Source: Perkinsus chesapeaki
Taxonomy: Eukaryota > Perkinsozoa > Perkinsida > Perkinsidae
Assembly: GCA_013115145.1 (NCBI GenBank)
Contig: JAAPAO010000003.1
Location: forward strand, 1-64,000
Reading direction: 5' to 3'
DNA length: 64,000 nucleotides
Positions 24,966 through 35,100 of the stretch are shown here, one piece after another. The notes beneath the pieces are model-generated. The model worked only from the letters and a program-made list of their open reading frames with translations. It was not told where the DNA came from and made no database searches. Numbering within the stretch: position 1 is the first letter of the stretch; every line of letters begins with the position of its first letter. Position numbers and translations under genes: made by a program.

Positions 24966-25979
24966 TTATACACGGTCATAGGTTTCCACTTTGATCTCAA
25001 TATCCCCTAGAACGCACTGAAGACTTCCATGCGCACGTGCAATCAAAGCATCTGTAGGGTCAGAGAATACAACAAATCCCGTCTTAGGAGGCAGTGGCTT
25101 AGAGCTCCTTGTATTATAACGAGATTTAAGTGGCAGCATGAGCACCATCTCAACCGCATCTTTCTTACCCACCAGTTTATCAAAATAATCCTTGAGCAAG
25201 ACGCTCGACGATAAACCTAGCTTATGACAACGCTTGACCAAGAGAACTCGGCTCCTGCAATCCTCTTCATCTTGAGGTAGAAGGGACTTAACATCCGTCA
25301 GAGTCATGCTGCCACAAACACCAGTTCTTCCATTGGGAAGGGAGAACACTTTATCAATTTGCACCAACTGCTGTAGTGGAGTGTAATCGATATTATTGTT
25401 ACGGCTAGTAGTAGTAGAAGCACTGCTAGGAGAGATATTACCAGCACCTATGGGTAGGGAGACAGCATTACTTTGAGTGGTAGCTGGCGTTATTGGTATA
25501 TAGCGGCTCGCAGGGAAGCTACTCACGATGATAGAGCGCTGCTTGTTGTAAATATTTCCGTCGAACCACTGCCTCACTTCCTTGGCAACCTCCGACGAGC
25601 TCATAACGAATACAGCTGCAGTAACAGTGACGGTATCTTCTGCGGACTTGACCGGGTTAACGACGAACAAGCCTCTCGTAGCCCCACGAAATTGTTCGAC
25701 CAACCAAGAGAGGGTAGGATACGAGTAGCCTGGTGCCGGATGTACAGCAATCATAAGATCCCTCCATAACGGAAGCATTGCTTGTACGTCCTTAGCCAGA
25801 GAAGCTTTGTCGTTGTACAATTCAATCTCGGGCTCATCATATAACTCAAGATCACGAGCTTTAGCTGGGGTCAAAGATGGCGAACTGGAAACAGTAGATG
25901 AAGTCCTCGTAGACAGCGCACGCGGACTGGTATAACCCGACATAGTCGAGATCGGTGACTCGCAGGAATAAGCAAACAT
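24966..25979 (-). CDS. RRM-like putative RNA-binding protein, 337 residues
   Basis: Intronless frame with ATG at 25979; MSGYTSPRALSTRTSS a few codons later is an alternative start. A Ser/Thr-rich N-terminus (about 50 residues) is followed by a first alpha/beta module (GATRGLFVVNPVKSAED, AAVFVMSSSEVAKEVRQWF), a Ser/Asn linker (about residues 170-200), and a second module. In the second, RVLLVKRCHKLGLSSSVLLK looks like beta1-alpha1, and PPKTGFVVFSDPTDALIA looks like the RRM RNP1 strand (GFVVF) with the following helix. Family resemblance is to degenerate RRM domains as in Mei2-type or fungal proteins; that is inference from pattern only. No signal peptide or membrane segment. Confidence 0.5.
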   Translation of the reverse strand: MFAYSCESPISTMSGYTSPRALSTRTSSTVSSSPSLTPAKARDLELYDEPEIELYNDKASLAKDVQAMLPLWRDLMIAVHPAPGYSYPTLSWLVEQFRGATRGLFVVNPVKSAEDTVTVTAAVFVMSSSEVAKEVRQWFDGNIYNKQRSIIVSSFPASRYIPITPATTQSNAVSLPIGAGNISPSSASTTTSRNNNIDYTPLQQLVQIDKVFSLPNGRTGVCGSMTLTDVKSLLPQDEEDCRSRVLLVKRCHKLGLSSSVLLKDYFDKLVGKKDAVEMVLMLPLKSRYNTRSSKPLPPKTGFVVFSDPTDALIARAHGSLQCVLGDIEIKVETYDRV

Positions 25980-26769
25980 GGAGAGTCTTTAACCGACAAT
26001 TATAGTATATGCCACAGACAAGCTGACTGATGAGGTGACCGCTGACGGTTCTCGTTAGTGATGGTAGCGTGGAGCTAGGATAAACAGGCCCGGAAATGTC
26101 ACAATATCTGTCCCGGTAATTCCAACACAGTTTCTGTCCCCACCTTTTATTGGTGGATGTGGCCCGTCTATGAGAGATGGATTTCGGACACAAATGACCT
26201 GTCCCGTGATTTTGTTACCTCCGAATACCCGGTCTGCTTCTCCATGAGTGTGGCAGAAAGCGATGGTGCTGGATGTATCATACATCCGATGTATGTCCCC
26301 CTGCGACCACCAGCTTGCCATTAGCTTGATTAGTGTTCACATTTGCACACTGTGTCCCGTCGTTTTGTTTGCTAACACTAGTCGCAGCGCAAGTCTTGAA
26401 CCGCTTGCTGAGTACTCTAGCAGTATTATGCTAGCTCCATGATACTTGTGGGTTCCAACACAAGGATTCATTGCTTAGGACAACATTTTCACACATTTAA
26501 TGAGCAATCAGTTAAAAGCAATGTAAATTATTTATCAAGTTCTCCCGCCGCCAAATCTGATCTTGCCATACCAGCTGCTCTGTCTCAAGGGATCCATCTT
26601 CGCCGAGTAGCTGCTTGCTCCAGCAGCACAACCTACGCTTAGAAAGATCCTACAATGAATGCCCAGAACAACGTATCTCTTCGAAATCTCACCTCTGTAC
26701 TCCGCGTAAAGGGCAGGATCTAGTGTGCCATCAGACCTCCTGCATCGGCGGAGCGGCTTAGAGTCGGGT
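25980..26769. other. region with only weak frames
   Basis: Overlapping short frames on both strands (for example 26055-26321 minus, 26248-26642 plus) without motifs or a consistent splice pattern. Probably the promoter and 5' region of the minus-strand RRM-like gene plus unassigned DNA. Confidence 0.35.
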
Positions 26770-27376
26770 GGGGGCTGGTATGAGATCTCCCGATTGTCAG
26801 ACTGGCAATCAACGTGACCCGTTTGGCCTGTAACCGCCTACCATTGAACGGGGAATCGTTCGAGGAGGTATATCGGCACGATCGAACGATCGAGTCATGG
26901 TCTCCATGTTTTTCCGAGGGGCAAGCAACTCTAATAGATCCTTCGTCTCATATAGGGGCTGAGATTACAGCGGTGTACAGAAGTAGCGATGAGCGTTCAA
27001 GTACATTCAAGTCATTCTTGATAGGGGAATGAATGATTGCAGCATGAAGGAGCCCAGCGCCTGCCGCCGAGGTCCAGAATCCGGGGCCAAGGGGACCTGT
27101 CGAAACAGTTGCTCCCAACTCGTGAAGCATTTCGCTGCCTTACTCCGCTGGAAAGTGGGATGCCCCGCAAGCTTTCGCGCCAATCTGACCCCAGCTTTGA
27201 AGGTAAGACCCGATACGTCATTCGCGTCCTTGCCACGAATGCTTCCGCCAAACCTAATAGGATACTCCGAACGGCTAAATTCACAACTGAGCTACCCTGT
27301 TATTGGGAAGCCGGACTTCCGAATCTTGTCGTCGGCCTCGCCAGACGACCTGGTTGAAGCCTTACTATTGAAGTGA
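26770..27376 (+). CDS. putative coding fragments, function unknown
   Basis: Two plus-strand frames have a protein-like composition. One, about 26785-27032, reads NRLPLNGESFEEVYRHDRTI and HIGAEITAVYRSSDERSSTF. The other, about 27037-27357, reads GKTRYVIRVLATNASAKPNR and FTTELPCYWEAGLPNLVVG. They could be exons of one gene, but I could not place a phase-consistent intron between them or a start codon. No family recognised. This may also be a decayed gene. Confidence 0.22.
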
Positions 27377-29184
27377 ATTAGACTTGCTCCCCCCTACGCT
27401 CGTATGCGGGGCGGACCTCGCGTGAGTTCTGTTGCTAGACGGTTCTCCTTAGAGTGGACTGAGCTATGAATGTTTTCAGCTACTCGGCCAGGTATGAAGC
27501 CACCATAGCCGACGATGCCTAAAGCAATAGTTATGAGTTCGTCCGCAACAATGTTGATTGTAGTGGCGACGTCTCCTCACAAGAAACAGGTAAGGGTGCG
27601 AAGTGCAGAGGCAGGTGGCCGGCTTGTGTCCGGTATCCAGGCATCGACGCGCTTCGTCTTAAGAGGGACGATGTGCCGTGTGTGCACTGAGGCTGGTAAG
27701 TACGCCGATTTCGCGGACCGGACATGAAGGAAATCTTAAGGAATGAGCGGGAAAAATGTAAAACATGTTCCTCTGTTGTCGCGCGCCATGGAATAAACAC
27801 GTCGAATTCGAGCGCCGCTGCGGATTCGAAACGCACATCTGAGCGCGGGAGGGAGCTGCAAACCAACTGCAGTCCCGCGTTCGAGAGGAACCAACATAGG
27901 TAATAAACTCTTCCTGCAGTATTCCCTGACTTCCAAAACAAGATACGGCGGATGTACGGGACATTATCCCACGGTCGGTACACTGAGCGATGTCATTGTT
28001 GGCAACGGCCTAACCATGCCGACAAATCATCGACAATGATCGCGCTGGCAAATACATGTGGTCACAGGACAGAGCGACTATTGCTGGAAGTAATGATCAA
28101 TTATCTGTCAGTGATGAACCATTCCAGAATGACATATGGAGTAACGAAAAGGACAAGCAAAAAACTAACGAGGATACTGGATGCGGGGAATACTGCGGAA
28201 AGCATAAAGAGTTCGGCATAACCATATGACGCGGGCAGGTGACATGGAATTTGCGTACTGGAAAAACCAGAATGCTGGGAGCTCGGGAATTTTAATAAAT
28301 ATTGAAGGCTTCTCAAAGAAGGTGAACAACCTAATTTTGAGAGATGTAGAGAATCGGGGTGGCGAGAGGCGACCTTGCCACACTGAATGGCTCACAGTTG
28401 TAAGCTCACATTTTTCACGGCTTTGCAAGATGTACTGCTACATATGGCTTCTAGCTATACCGCTGGGCCAGAGCTAAACGGCCAAGAACGGGCCTGCCTG
28501 GGAACTCCGACAGGCCAATGGCCTGAGGCCATGTCGACAAGAGGATCCGTGTCCTCATAAGCTGCCTTCGAGTAGGTTGGCATGAGAGAACACGTTTAGG
28601 GATTCGTGACATGTACGTGATCTTCAGAACCCCTCTTTCTACTTTCGGTAAGTCGGAATTACTAATCCCATGCACGCGTTCTCTGCGCTCCACTTTGGCG
28701 CGAAGATCGGAGGCTCGCCAGAAGCGGACCTTTTGTGCAGCACAACGTGATAGGCAATTCAGCCATTCCAATTCTCTCAGCCTCAAATTTTCGTCTTCAA
28801 CCGAGTTGGTTTGACGAAAATAGCACTGTATGAAAATGCTTGTTATCTGGAAAGCTTCTGGTGGAAGCTCGGAGGCGTTATCGGAGTCTTTAAGAATAAA
28901 GGTCACTGCGGGGAGATTCGTTCCCAACAGCGCTACCTCGTGAGTTTGGGAGACGATAAAAACCGCTCAATGCCACTTCGAAAAGCGGCACTTGCTGGCA
29001 AGATGCTGCTCAGCTACACAGTGTGACGCCCCAACGTAACATGGCGTCGCGATCATCCGTTTGGATCAAGTTGTTTCATTAGCTGTAGGTTAGAGATAGG
29101 AGGACAGGGAGGGCGATCTTTAAGAAGAGCGCTGAGGAATCTCAACGTCGGCAACCATGTGTGGCATGCTGCTTTGTCTTTACA
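27377..29184. other. unassigned region with weak open frames
   Basis: Contains a 158-codon minus-strand frame (28451-28927) with a helical patch VEDENLRLRELEWLNCLSRC, and short plus-strand frames such as 28226-28477. Both strands are open over much of 28.45-28.93 kb, so neither is convincing. No motif, RNA gene or repeat recognised. Confidence 0.3.
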
Positions 29185-29607
29185 ATGATATCTGCTTCCT
29201 GCATACTCGTCGTCATCACTATGTGCATCTCTCCGGGTGTGATGGGCCAAGGCATCAGGTCAGCAACGTATGTATCCTACAGTCCCGATATTGTCAGCCT
29301 GAGGAGCATCACAATCAACAACCATGCCAAAGATGCATTACTGCTCTTCAAGGACCCGGAAGAGGGGCTTCGTGCAACGTTCCAACTGGTTGGCGGTGAT
29401 CTAATACTGACATTCACTCGAAGAGACCTTAAGAGGCTGCTCCATAATCATCCCGAGTTCTACGCCGTCACTAGCGCAGACTCTCCCGCTGGCGACCATC
29501 TTGTCTTCAAGTATGACTACGGAACGGGGGTCATTAAGTATACTCTACGTAGCGGGAATACAGCTTTATGGCTCAGCCTTCCCCTGTGGAGGGCTAGGCG
29601 ACTGTAG
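29185..29607 (+). CDS. small secreted protein, three-copy family, copy 1
   Basis: ATG 29185 is the first in-frame Met and gives a signal peptide (MISASCILVVITMCISPGVM). The mature part shares with the copies at 31.0 and 40.3 kb the order: a T-Y/S-Y start (SATYVSYSPDIVSLRSI), a beta strand (KDALLLFKDPEE), FRATFxLxGxDL-like (RATFQLVGGDLILTFTRR), then DLKRLLHNHPEFYAV and DHLVFKYDYGTGVIKYTLRS. It is probably a beta-sandwich-like secreted domain, which is inference. The frame stops at 29607 (WRARRL), but copy 2 continues, and a matching continuation lies in another frame downstream (PFAAIEGVTMMIRS, about 29660-29702). A 34-nt GTGGAG..CTATAG intron would join them in phase and extend the product to 29740; otherwise this copy is truncated by a frameshift. 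Confidence 0.6.
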   Translation: MISASCILVVITMCISPGVMGQGIRSATYVSYSPDIVSLRSITINNHAKDALLLFKDPEEGLRATFQLVGGDLILTFTRRDLKRLLHNHPEFYAVTSADSPAGDHLVFKYDYGTGVIKYTLRSGNTALWLSLPLWRARRL

Positions 29608-29740
29608 AAGAAGCTATAGAACGGATGACATAGCCCTCCCCTCTGATTCAACAAGGCCTTTCGCGGCTATAGAAGGTGTCACAATGATGATACGCAGCAA
29701 AGTATCAATTCTGTACCAGCCATTTTGTACCCATACCTAA

Positions 29741-31048
29741 TCGTGGCTTCATTTTCACAATCAATCAACCAGCTTTGCCTTGCGTAGCAAAAAGTGCATG
29801 AATTGCTGATATAATGGTGTACCGTAGCTCTACAACGTGAGCTGAGAGTATCCGAGGTGACTAGGTGAGAAATGCAGAGTAAGATACCTCTCCACTGCGA
29901 ATATGCCCTCTTGACGCACTCGAGTCCCTGAGTTGTGAGCATAGTTAGACAGAAACTGCTGTGGCCCTTTGTAGCTTCCAGGGACTTTCTCTCAGCCCAC
30001 AGGAGCGATCTGCCAACTAACGTGGGAACTGTGCACCACTCAGTTAAACTTGGCGATTCTCAGCGCGGAGTTCCCATGACGAACTCTACTAGATATAGGG
30101 AATACTCGAGGAGGCTTCTCGGAGGAGCCTTAACTCAACTAGGATGCCTATCGGAGTAGCTACAATTATGGTGATTCACGTCGATACAGAGCATCTATTG
30201 TACTACAATAGATACTCTGAGTCGCCGTAAGTTCACAGGCGCCCGCGAGACTCTGCAAACAGCACTCGACAAAAGGTAGCGCATTCTGCCGGCATGCATT
30301 CAGCGTACGTGACGTAGAATCTACGTACAAGTTCTCTTCCCATTTTACTTGCAAGTGTTAGCCTTGTTATAGAAGCCAGATAGGGGTAAATGTATTTATA
30401 CAACTTTGTAACTGCGTACCCTCACGAGTCGGAAAAACCCTTGTGAGAATGAGCCTGGGGAATTGTATACACTGCTGACTAATATACGAAGGGATTCGCC
30501 CCTCGTGTGTGTGGAAGATTACTCCACGCATGCGTACAGAGCTGTGGGCGCTCACCCTCCTGCCCGGGCGCGGAGGTTTGATGTCATCGTCTCAAAGTCT
30601 TTTAGAGTCACCTCAGCTGTCGAATCGACAGCGAAGAACCCTGGTCTACAGCCCGGGAGATCTCGCACTCGAATACGACCATAAGCTGGTTTTTCAAGTG
30701 ATTAACGAGATCCTCTCCTGTAATCGAGGGGCTCCCGAACGCGCAGCCGCGGGGGTTATCTCTGGTCGCCGTACGAGTACCGGATACAAACTGTAAGATT
30801 CTGCGGTATTGAGCGTTGAAAAGAACAGGGATAATCACCTGCATGGTTTCGGTTGCCAATAAGAACCGTTCCTTGCAGCTTCGACAATATCATTTGCTGA
30901 TTTGTGTTCCAATTCGGCAGTGTGGCCTGCTGCGAAGCCTGATTTAGGCGTCACGGTCCTGCGTGAGATTCGCGTAGCTATGGTGCAGCTAAAACACGAA
31001 TAGTGGTAGGAAAACACCTCGAGCTATTCACTTTCGTATAACTCAACA
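29741..31048. other. spacer between two secreted-family copies
   Basis: About 1.3 kb with short frames only (for example 30509-30796 +), none similar to the flanking copies or to a known family. It presumably includes the 3' end of copy 1 and the promoter of copy 2. Confidence 0.4.
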
Positions 31049-31489
31049 ATGACCAATTCCGCCAGTATACTCGTCGCCATGAGCATGTATGTTGCTCAGG
31101 CAATCAGAGTCAGAGGGATTAGATCCGCAAGTTATTTCTCATACACTCCGGATCTTGTTAACCTGAGCAGCATCATGATCGACGGCAGTACCAAAAAGGC
31201 GATATTGGTCTTTGACGATCGTCAAGAAGAGTTTCATGCCACGTTTGAACTGACCGGGAACGGCCTGATATTCAGCTTCACCAAAAAAGATCTGCGAGTA
31301 CTTATTCACTATCATCCCGAGTTCTACGCCATCAACGAACACCTCATCTTCAACTATGATTATAAAACGCGGTTCGTCACCTATACTCTGCGGAGCGGAA
31401 GGAGCGCTTTATGGCTGAGCACACTCGTACCCTTCCAAGGGGAACCTGCCGCGGCTACAGAAGGTCTCATGATGAAGATCTACAGCTAG
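31049..31489 (+). CDS. small secreted protein, three-copy family, copy 2
   Basis: ATG 31049 gives a short signal-like N-terminus (MTNSASILVAMSMYVAQA). The 146-residue product aligns with copy 1 along its length: RSASYFSYTPDLVNLSSI, KKAILVFDDRQEEFHATFEL, NGLIFSFTKKDLRVLIHYHP, EFYAINEHLIFNYDYKT, then VTYTLRSGRSALWLS and PAAATEGLMMKIYS. It is a single exon, and the C-terminal AATEGLMMKIYS is the part that copy 1 carries only in a shifted frame. No catalytic motif, cysteine framework or membrane anchor was seen. Likely secreted; target unknown. Confidence 0.66.
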   Translation: MTNSASILVAMSMYVAQAIRVRGIRSASYFSYTPDLVNLSSIMIDGSTKKAILVFDDRQEEFHATFELTGNGLIFSFTKKDLRVLIHYHPEFYAINEHLIFNYDYKTRFVTYTLRSGRSALWLSTLVPFQGEPAAATEGLMMKIYS

Positions 31490-32107
31490 TGGGAGCGAAT
31501 TTGTATTGCCGTCTCCTGTATCCCTGCCTAATCTAGCCTCCTCATGAGCTATTTCAAAGATCTCTGACTTGCGTAGTACTAAGTCAATGACGGAGGAGAA
31601 CGATTGAGGAATTGCCAGGCACGGTCATATAGGAGTGAACCGCTGCTCATCACACCTAACCCAGCTTCGGCGTTGAAAACAAGAGGCGATCTAATGGGAC
31701 CAAGGAAGGAGTACTCCGTCAGTGCTTTCATTGACACCCTCCGATTGATCAGCTCCAGCGATACAGATCAACCATAAGATATCCTGCCATCAACCCACAC
31801 ATGCCGGTGGTTCTGTAGGTAAGGAACTTTTTAATCGAGTGCAACGCTAAGCAGGCCATGCTTTTCGTTCATGCCTAGGCTACTTGTGACAAGTCGAGCT
31901 GGCAGTTTGACTCCATACTTTCGCAGGGGAGTAAGCTTTTACAGCCTATAATCAGCCATCGAGGGACTCCGCCTCATTGATGACGTAACGAGTGCGCAAT
32001 GAGAATGTGCACATCTGTCATGCATGGGAAGCTAAACGACAAGCATAAAAATAAAGGTATCGAACTCGATCGTAATGGATCGGATGAATGCTTGCATATC
32101 ATGCCAA
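31490..32107. other. intergenic region between convergent genes
   Basis: Separates the 3' end of the secreted copy 2 (+) from the 3' end of the potassium channel gene (-). No supported feature. Confidence 0.45.
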
Positions 32108-35100
32108 TCATAGGTCGAATGCTCCAAACTTGCCTCCTGCGGTTGAAGCGTGAGAGGTGAAGATGCTACTAGTCTTTCTGCCTCTTGTTGTCATCCGGCG
32201 CTTGAGTTCAGCGCTGCGTTGTAAAGTGCGCAGGACAGTCTCTTCTGACTCAGCGAAGTGTCCGCTCCTGATCGCCTCGGATGCACTATGATAGCTATGT
32301 ACTCGGGCATAGGGGTCCTTGCCGGCCACCACAGCTCTTTCTCGCTTTGCCTTTTGTAAGCTGGCCTTGTCAGTGGCGTTGCGATCAGTGAGGGATTTCC
32401 GCATCACTACTGCCCTGAGGTGCTGTCGCGCCCTTCCCAAACGTGTCTGTGTAGAGGCTTCATCGTCTTCCAAGAGGAACAGGGCCGACATGCCCTCCAT
32501 GAATTGTTCTTCATCCTCGCTCTCACCTTCAATAGCATCAGGGTCTTGGTGCCAAGGGAAGACATCACTGGAGACGTCCCTCATGCACGGAGCACTCTCC
32601 CACATAGGTGTCTTGAACAATTCTAACTTTTGCCGTAGTCGATACCCTGTCAACCTCTGCAGTGTCGTGGCTGTATTGGACCCGGTGCCCCTTCTCGTGG
32701 AGCTCCTCAAGCGTATGCTGGTCTTGCATCGACGGATAGCCTTCTTCACAAACGATTGCTGTTCAATTTCATCCGACTCTATACCGGCGTCGATGCCCGA
32801 CGACTCGTCATCGGAAACCATATCGGCGATAACCTTCTCAGTCTCGTCCCTCTCTGAAGGTGTCACCTGCCGCGCCAGAGCATCTGCCTTGTCTACCCAT
32901 TCATGCCGTAGTCTTTGGTCACGAGGAACATCAGTGATGGCGTGCCCAGGGAAAATGATGGAGTGCATACTGGGTGACATCGGTTCCTCGTTTTCATCGA
33001 TCGCTTCATTCTCGCCACCTGGTTCGAGGTCAAGCTCGAGTGAATGCTCCACCCGAGCCAGCCAGCTTTCTCTTCTAGTCTTGTCAACTGGGAGGTCGGT
33101 TAGGAAATGACCACCTACAACCGAAGACCCTCCCACACTTTGGGATATGTCTTGGCCTGCCCAGGTGCCCCGTCTAGTCTTTTCAACAGGTAGCTCGATA
33201 ACCGGAATAATATTAGTTTTGCTTCTATACTGCTTTCGTGCGAAAGCGTACCGCATGTTGACGGAATCTACACTTCTTCTATTTCCGGAGATCCGCCCTT
33301 CCACAATTTCTGCTATCGCTTCCTGTCTCGCTGCTGGTCCGCTGCTGCTTTCTCCCAGTGCATCTTTCGAGGAGCTCAAATAACGGTTCAGAGCTTTCAT
33401 AGTATTCATTCTAGCAAAACGCAAGCCGCTTTTAGACCGCATTGGCCGTCTCCCCTGTGCGTCAACGTTTTTAGATTGCCGCGCTGGCTTGTTAGATGTA
33501 CGTTCAAGATTGGCGTTGATTATACCCGTCAACTGACAATAGGATAAGGAGGAACTGATATACACGCAGTTACTTGGCGCCGGTCCTCCTGAGTGGCCAG
33601 CACATCCCTCTGTCTGTCACAGCGCTTCCTTTTCACTCGCCGCTCCGCTGCTTCCAATAGGATTTTTCGAGCCATCTCTATGTAGCTGAAGTCCAGAGCG
33701 TTGCGACGGCGAAAGGGGCTATATTCTTACAAAGAGAGCTCTTGTGGGAAGTCCATGATCGTCTCGAGGAAATCGATTGTGTGGAGAACGTAGAACTCCG
33801 AGAAGGTGATGCACTGTGCCTGGTGAGCGTAAGGTTCAATTTAACGATCGAGCTTTTGTTACTTGGACAATGCGAACTGAGTTCACCAACAAGGATAGCT
33901 CTCCGAAGTGCGTATTGTATCCGTTTTCTTTCAGTGTCATAGATGCTCTCTGTGATTTATTAAGTAGACGTACCTGCGTAGCTTGACTGCGGTGGCGATG
34001 CCTCGGCAAGGCACCACCTACTTTCCCTCTCGATAAGAAGTACGCGCAGTCCGCGAGCTCCCCAGCTTCGAAGAGGATGTCGTTTGGACCGTATTCGACA
34101 GGAACTAGTTTCAGCACGAGGCTCGTCGGTAGCTGTGCGTCGACGTTGGGACACTCAGAAAACATGGGCAGCCTGTGGAACAAGTGCTGCTTACATAACG
34201 CGAAGAGATTAGTATCGTATTGGAGTGAGAGTCTTACTGGTTCAGGACACCCCCACGGATGTGCCGCTGTACTTCACAACGCAGTGGCAAGGACAGCATG
34301 TTGAGGATCTCATCGCACTCCGCTCGGTGGAGGCGATGCCTTGGCAAGACACTACTTCCATTAGAGTATACTTCTCTCACCTTTCTTCCTGAGCACGGAA
34401 GTAAGTTCGGACCTTCTCCATCAAGACTGAGGGCAAGCGGAGATTACGCTTGAAGTACGAGAGTGCACGCTTCTGTTCCAATTGAAAGTGGCTAAATACT
34501 ACGTCGGGTGGACTGTAGAGCGTTTGAACCTGGTAGAGGGCGATGGATAATAGAAGATGATAATAACATCGACAGCGGCAGGATTCGAACCTGCGTAGGC
34601 AGAGCCTAATGGATTTCAAGTCCACCTCCTTAACCACTCGGACACGCTGTCACATACAAAAACGAGCAGCAGTGAAAAGTGATGACTAGTTACTTCTGCC
34701 CAAACTCACATATCCCACAGTCAAGCCGAAGGCAGCACATCCCAGAAGCATTGCTATTATTGAATACAAGTGCTCACCCCAGTGCCGAGCATACACGTTC
34801 CCGTACCTAACACCACTTCTCAGGCAAACTCGTTGTCAACGAGATTGACACTACGAGTCTGATAGTATAAACCGCATGGCGACTACCCCTGCGCCTTCTG
34901 GCGGGAGACACCCCCTTACCCGACTGCTGCAATGGTTTGAAGGCTCCAAAACATGCTGCGAAGGTAGGCCTCAAAGACGTCTGGAACAACACAAATCCTA
35001 TCACCGGTGGCAGAATAACTGAAGGGAAGGTCCTCTTCGGTAACTTTTCGAATTGGAAAAGTACTCATTCCGGTCCGTGAAAGCGGTCGGTAATAGCTCG

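Noticed and set aside
24945-24975. perkinsid/dinoflagellate spliced-leader gene (CCGTAGCCA at about 24954)
   Set aside because: Only about nine bases match the leader; the following bases do not give the conserved TTGGCTCAAG and no donor site follows.
32319-33110. 263-codon plus-strand gene
   Set aside because: Antisense to the charged tail of the potassium channel; Ser/Leu/Cys-rich composition without motifs.
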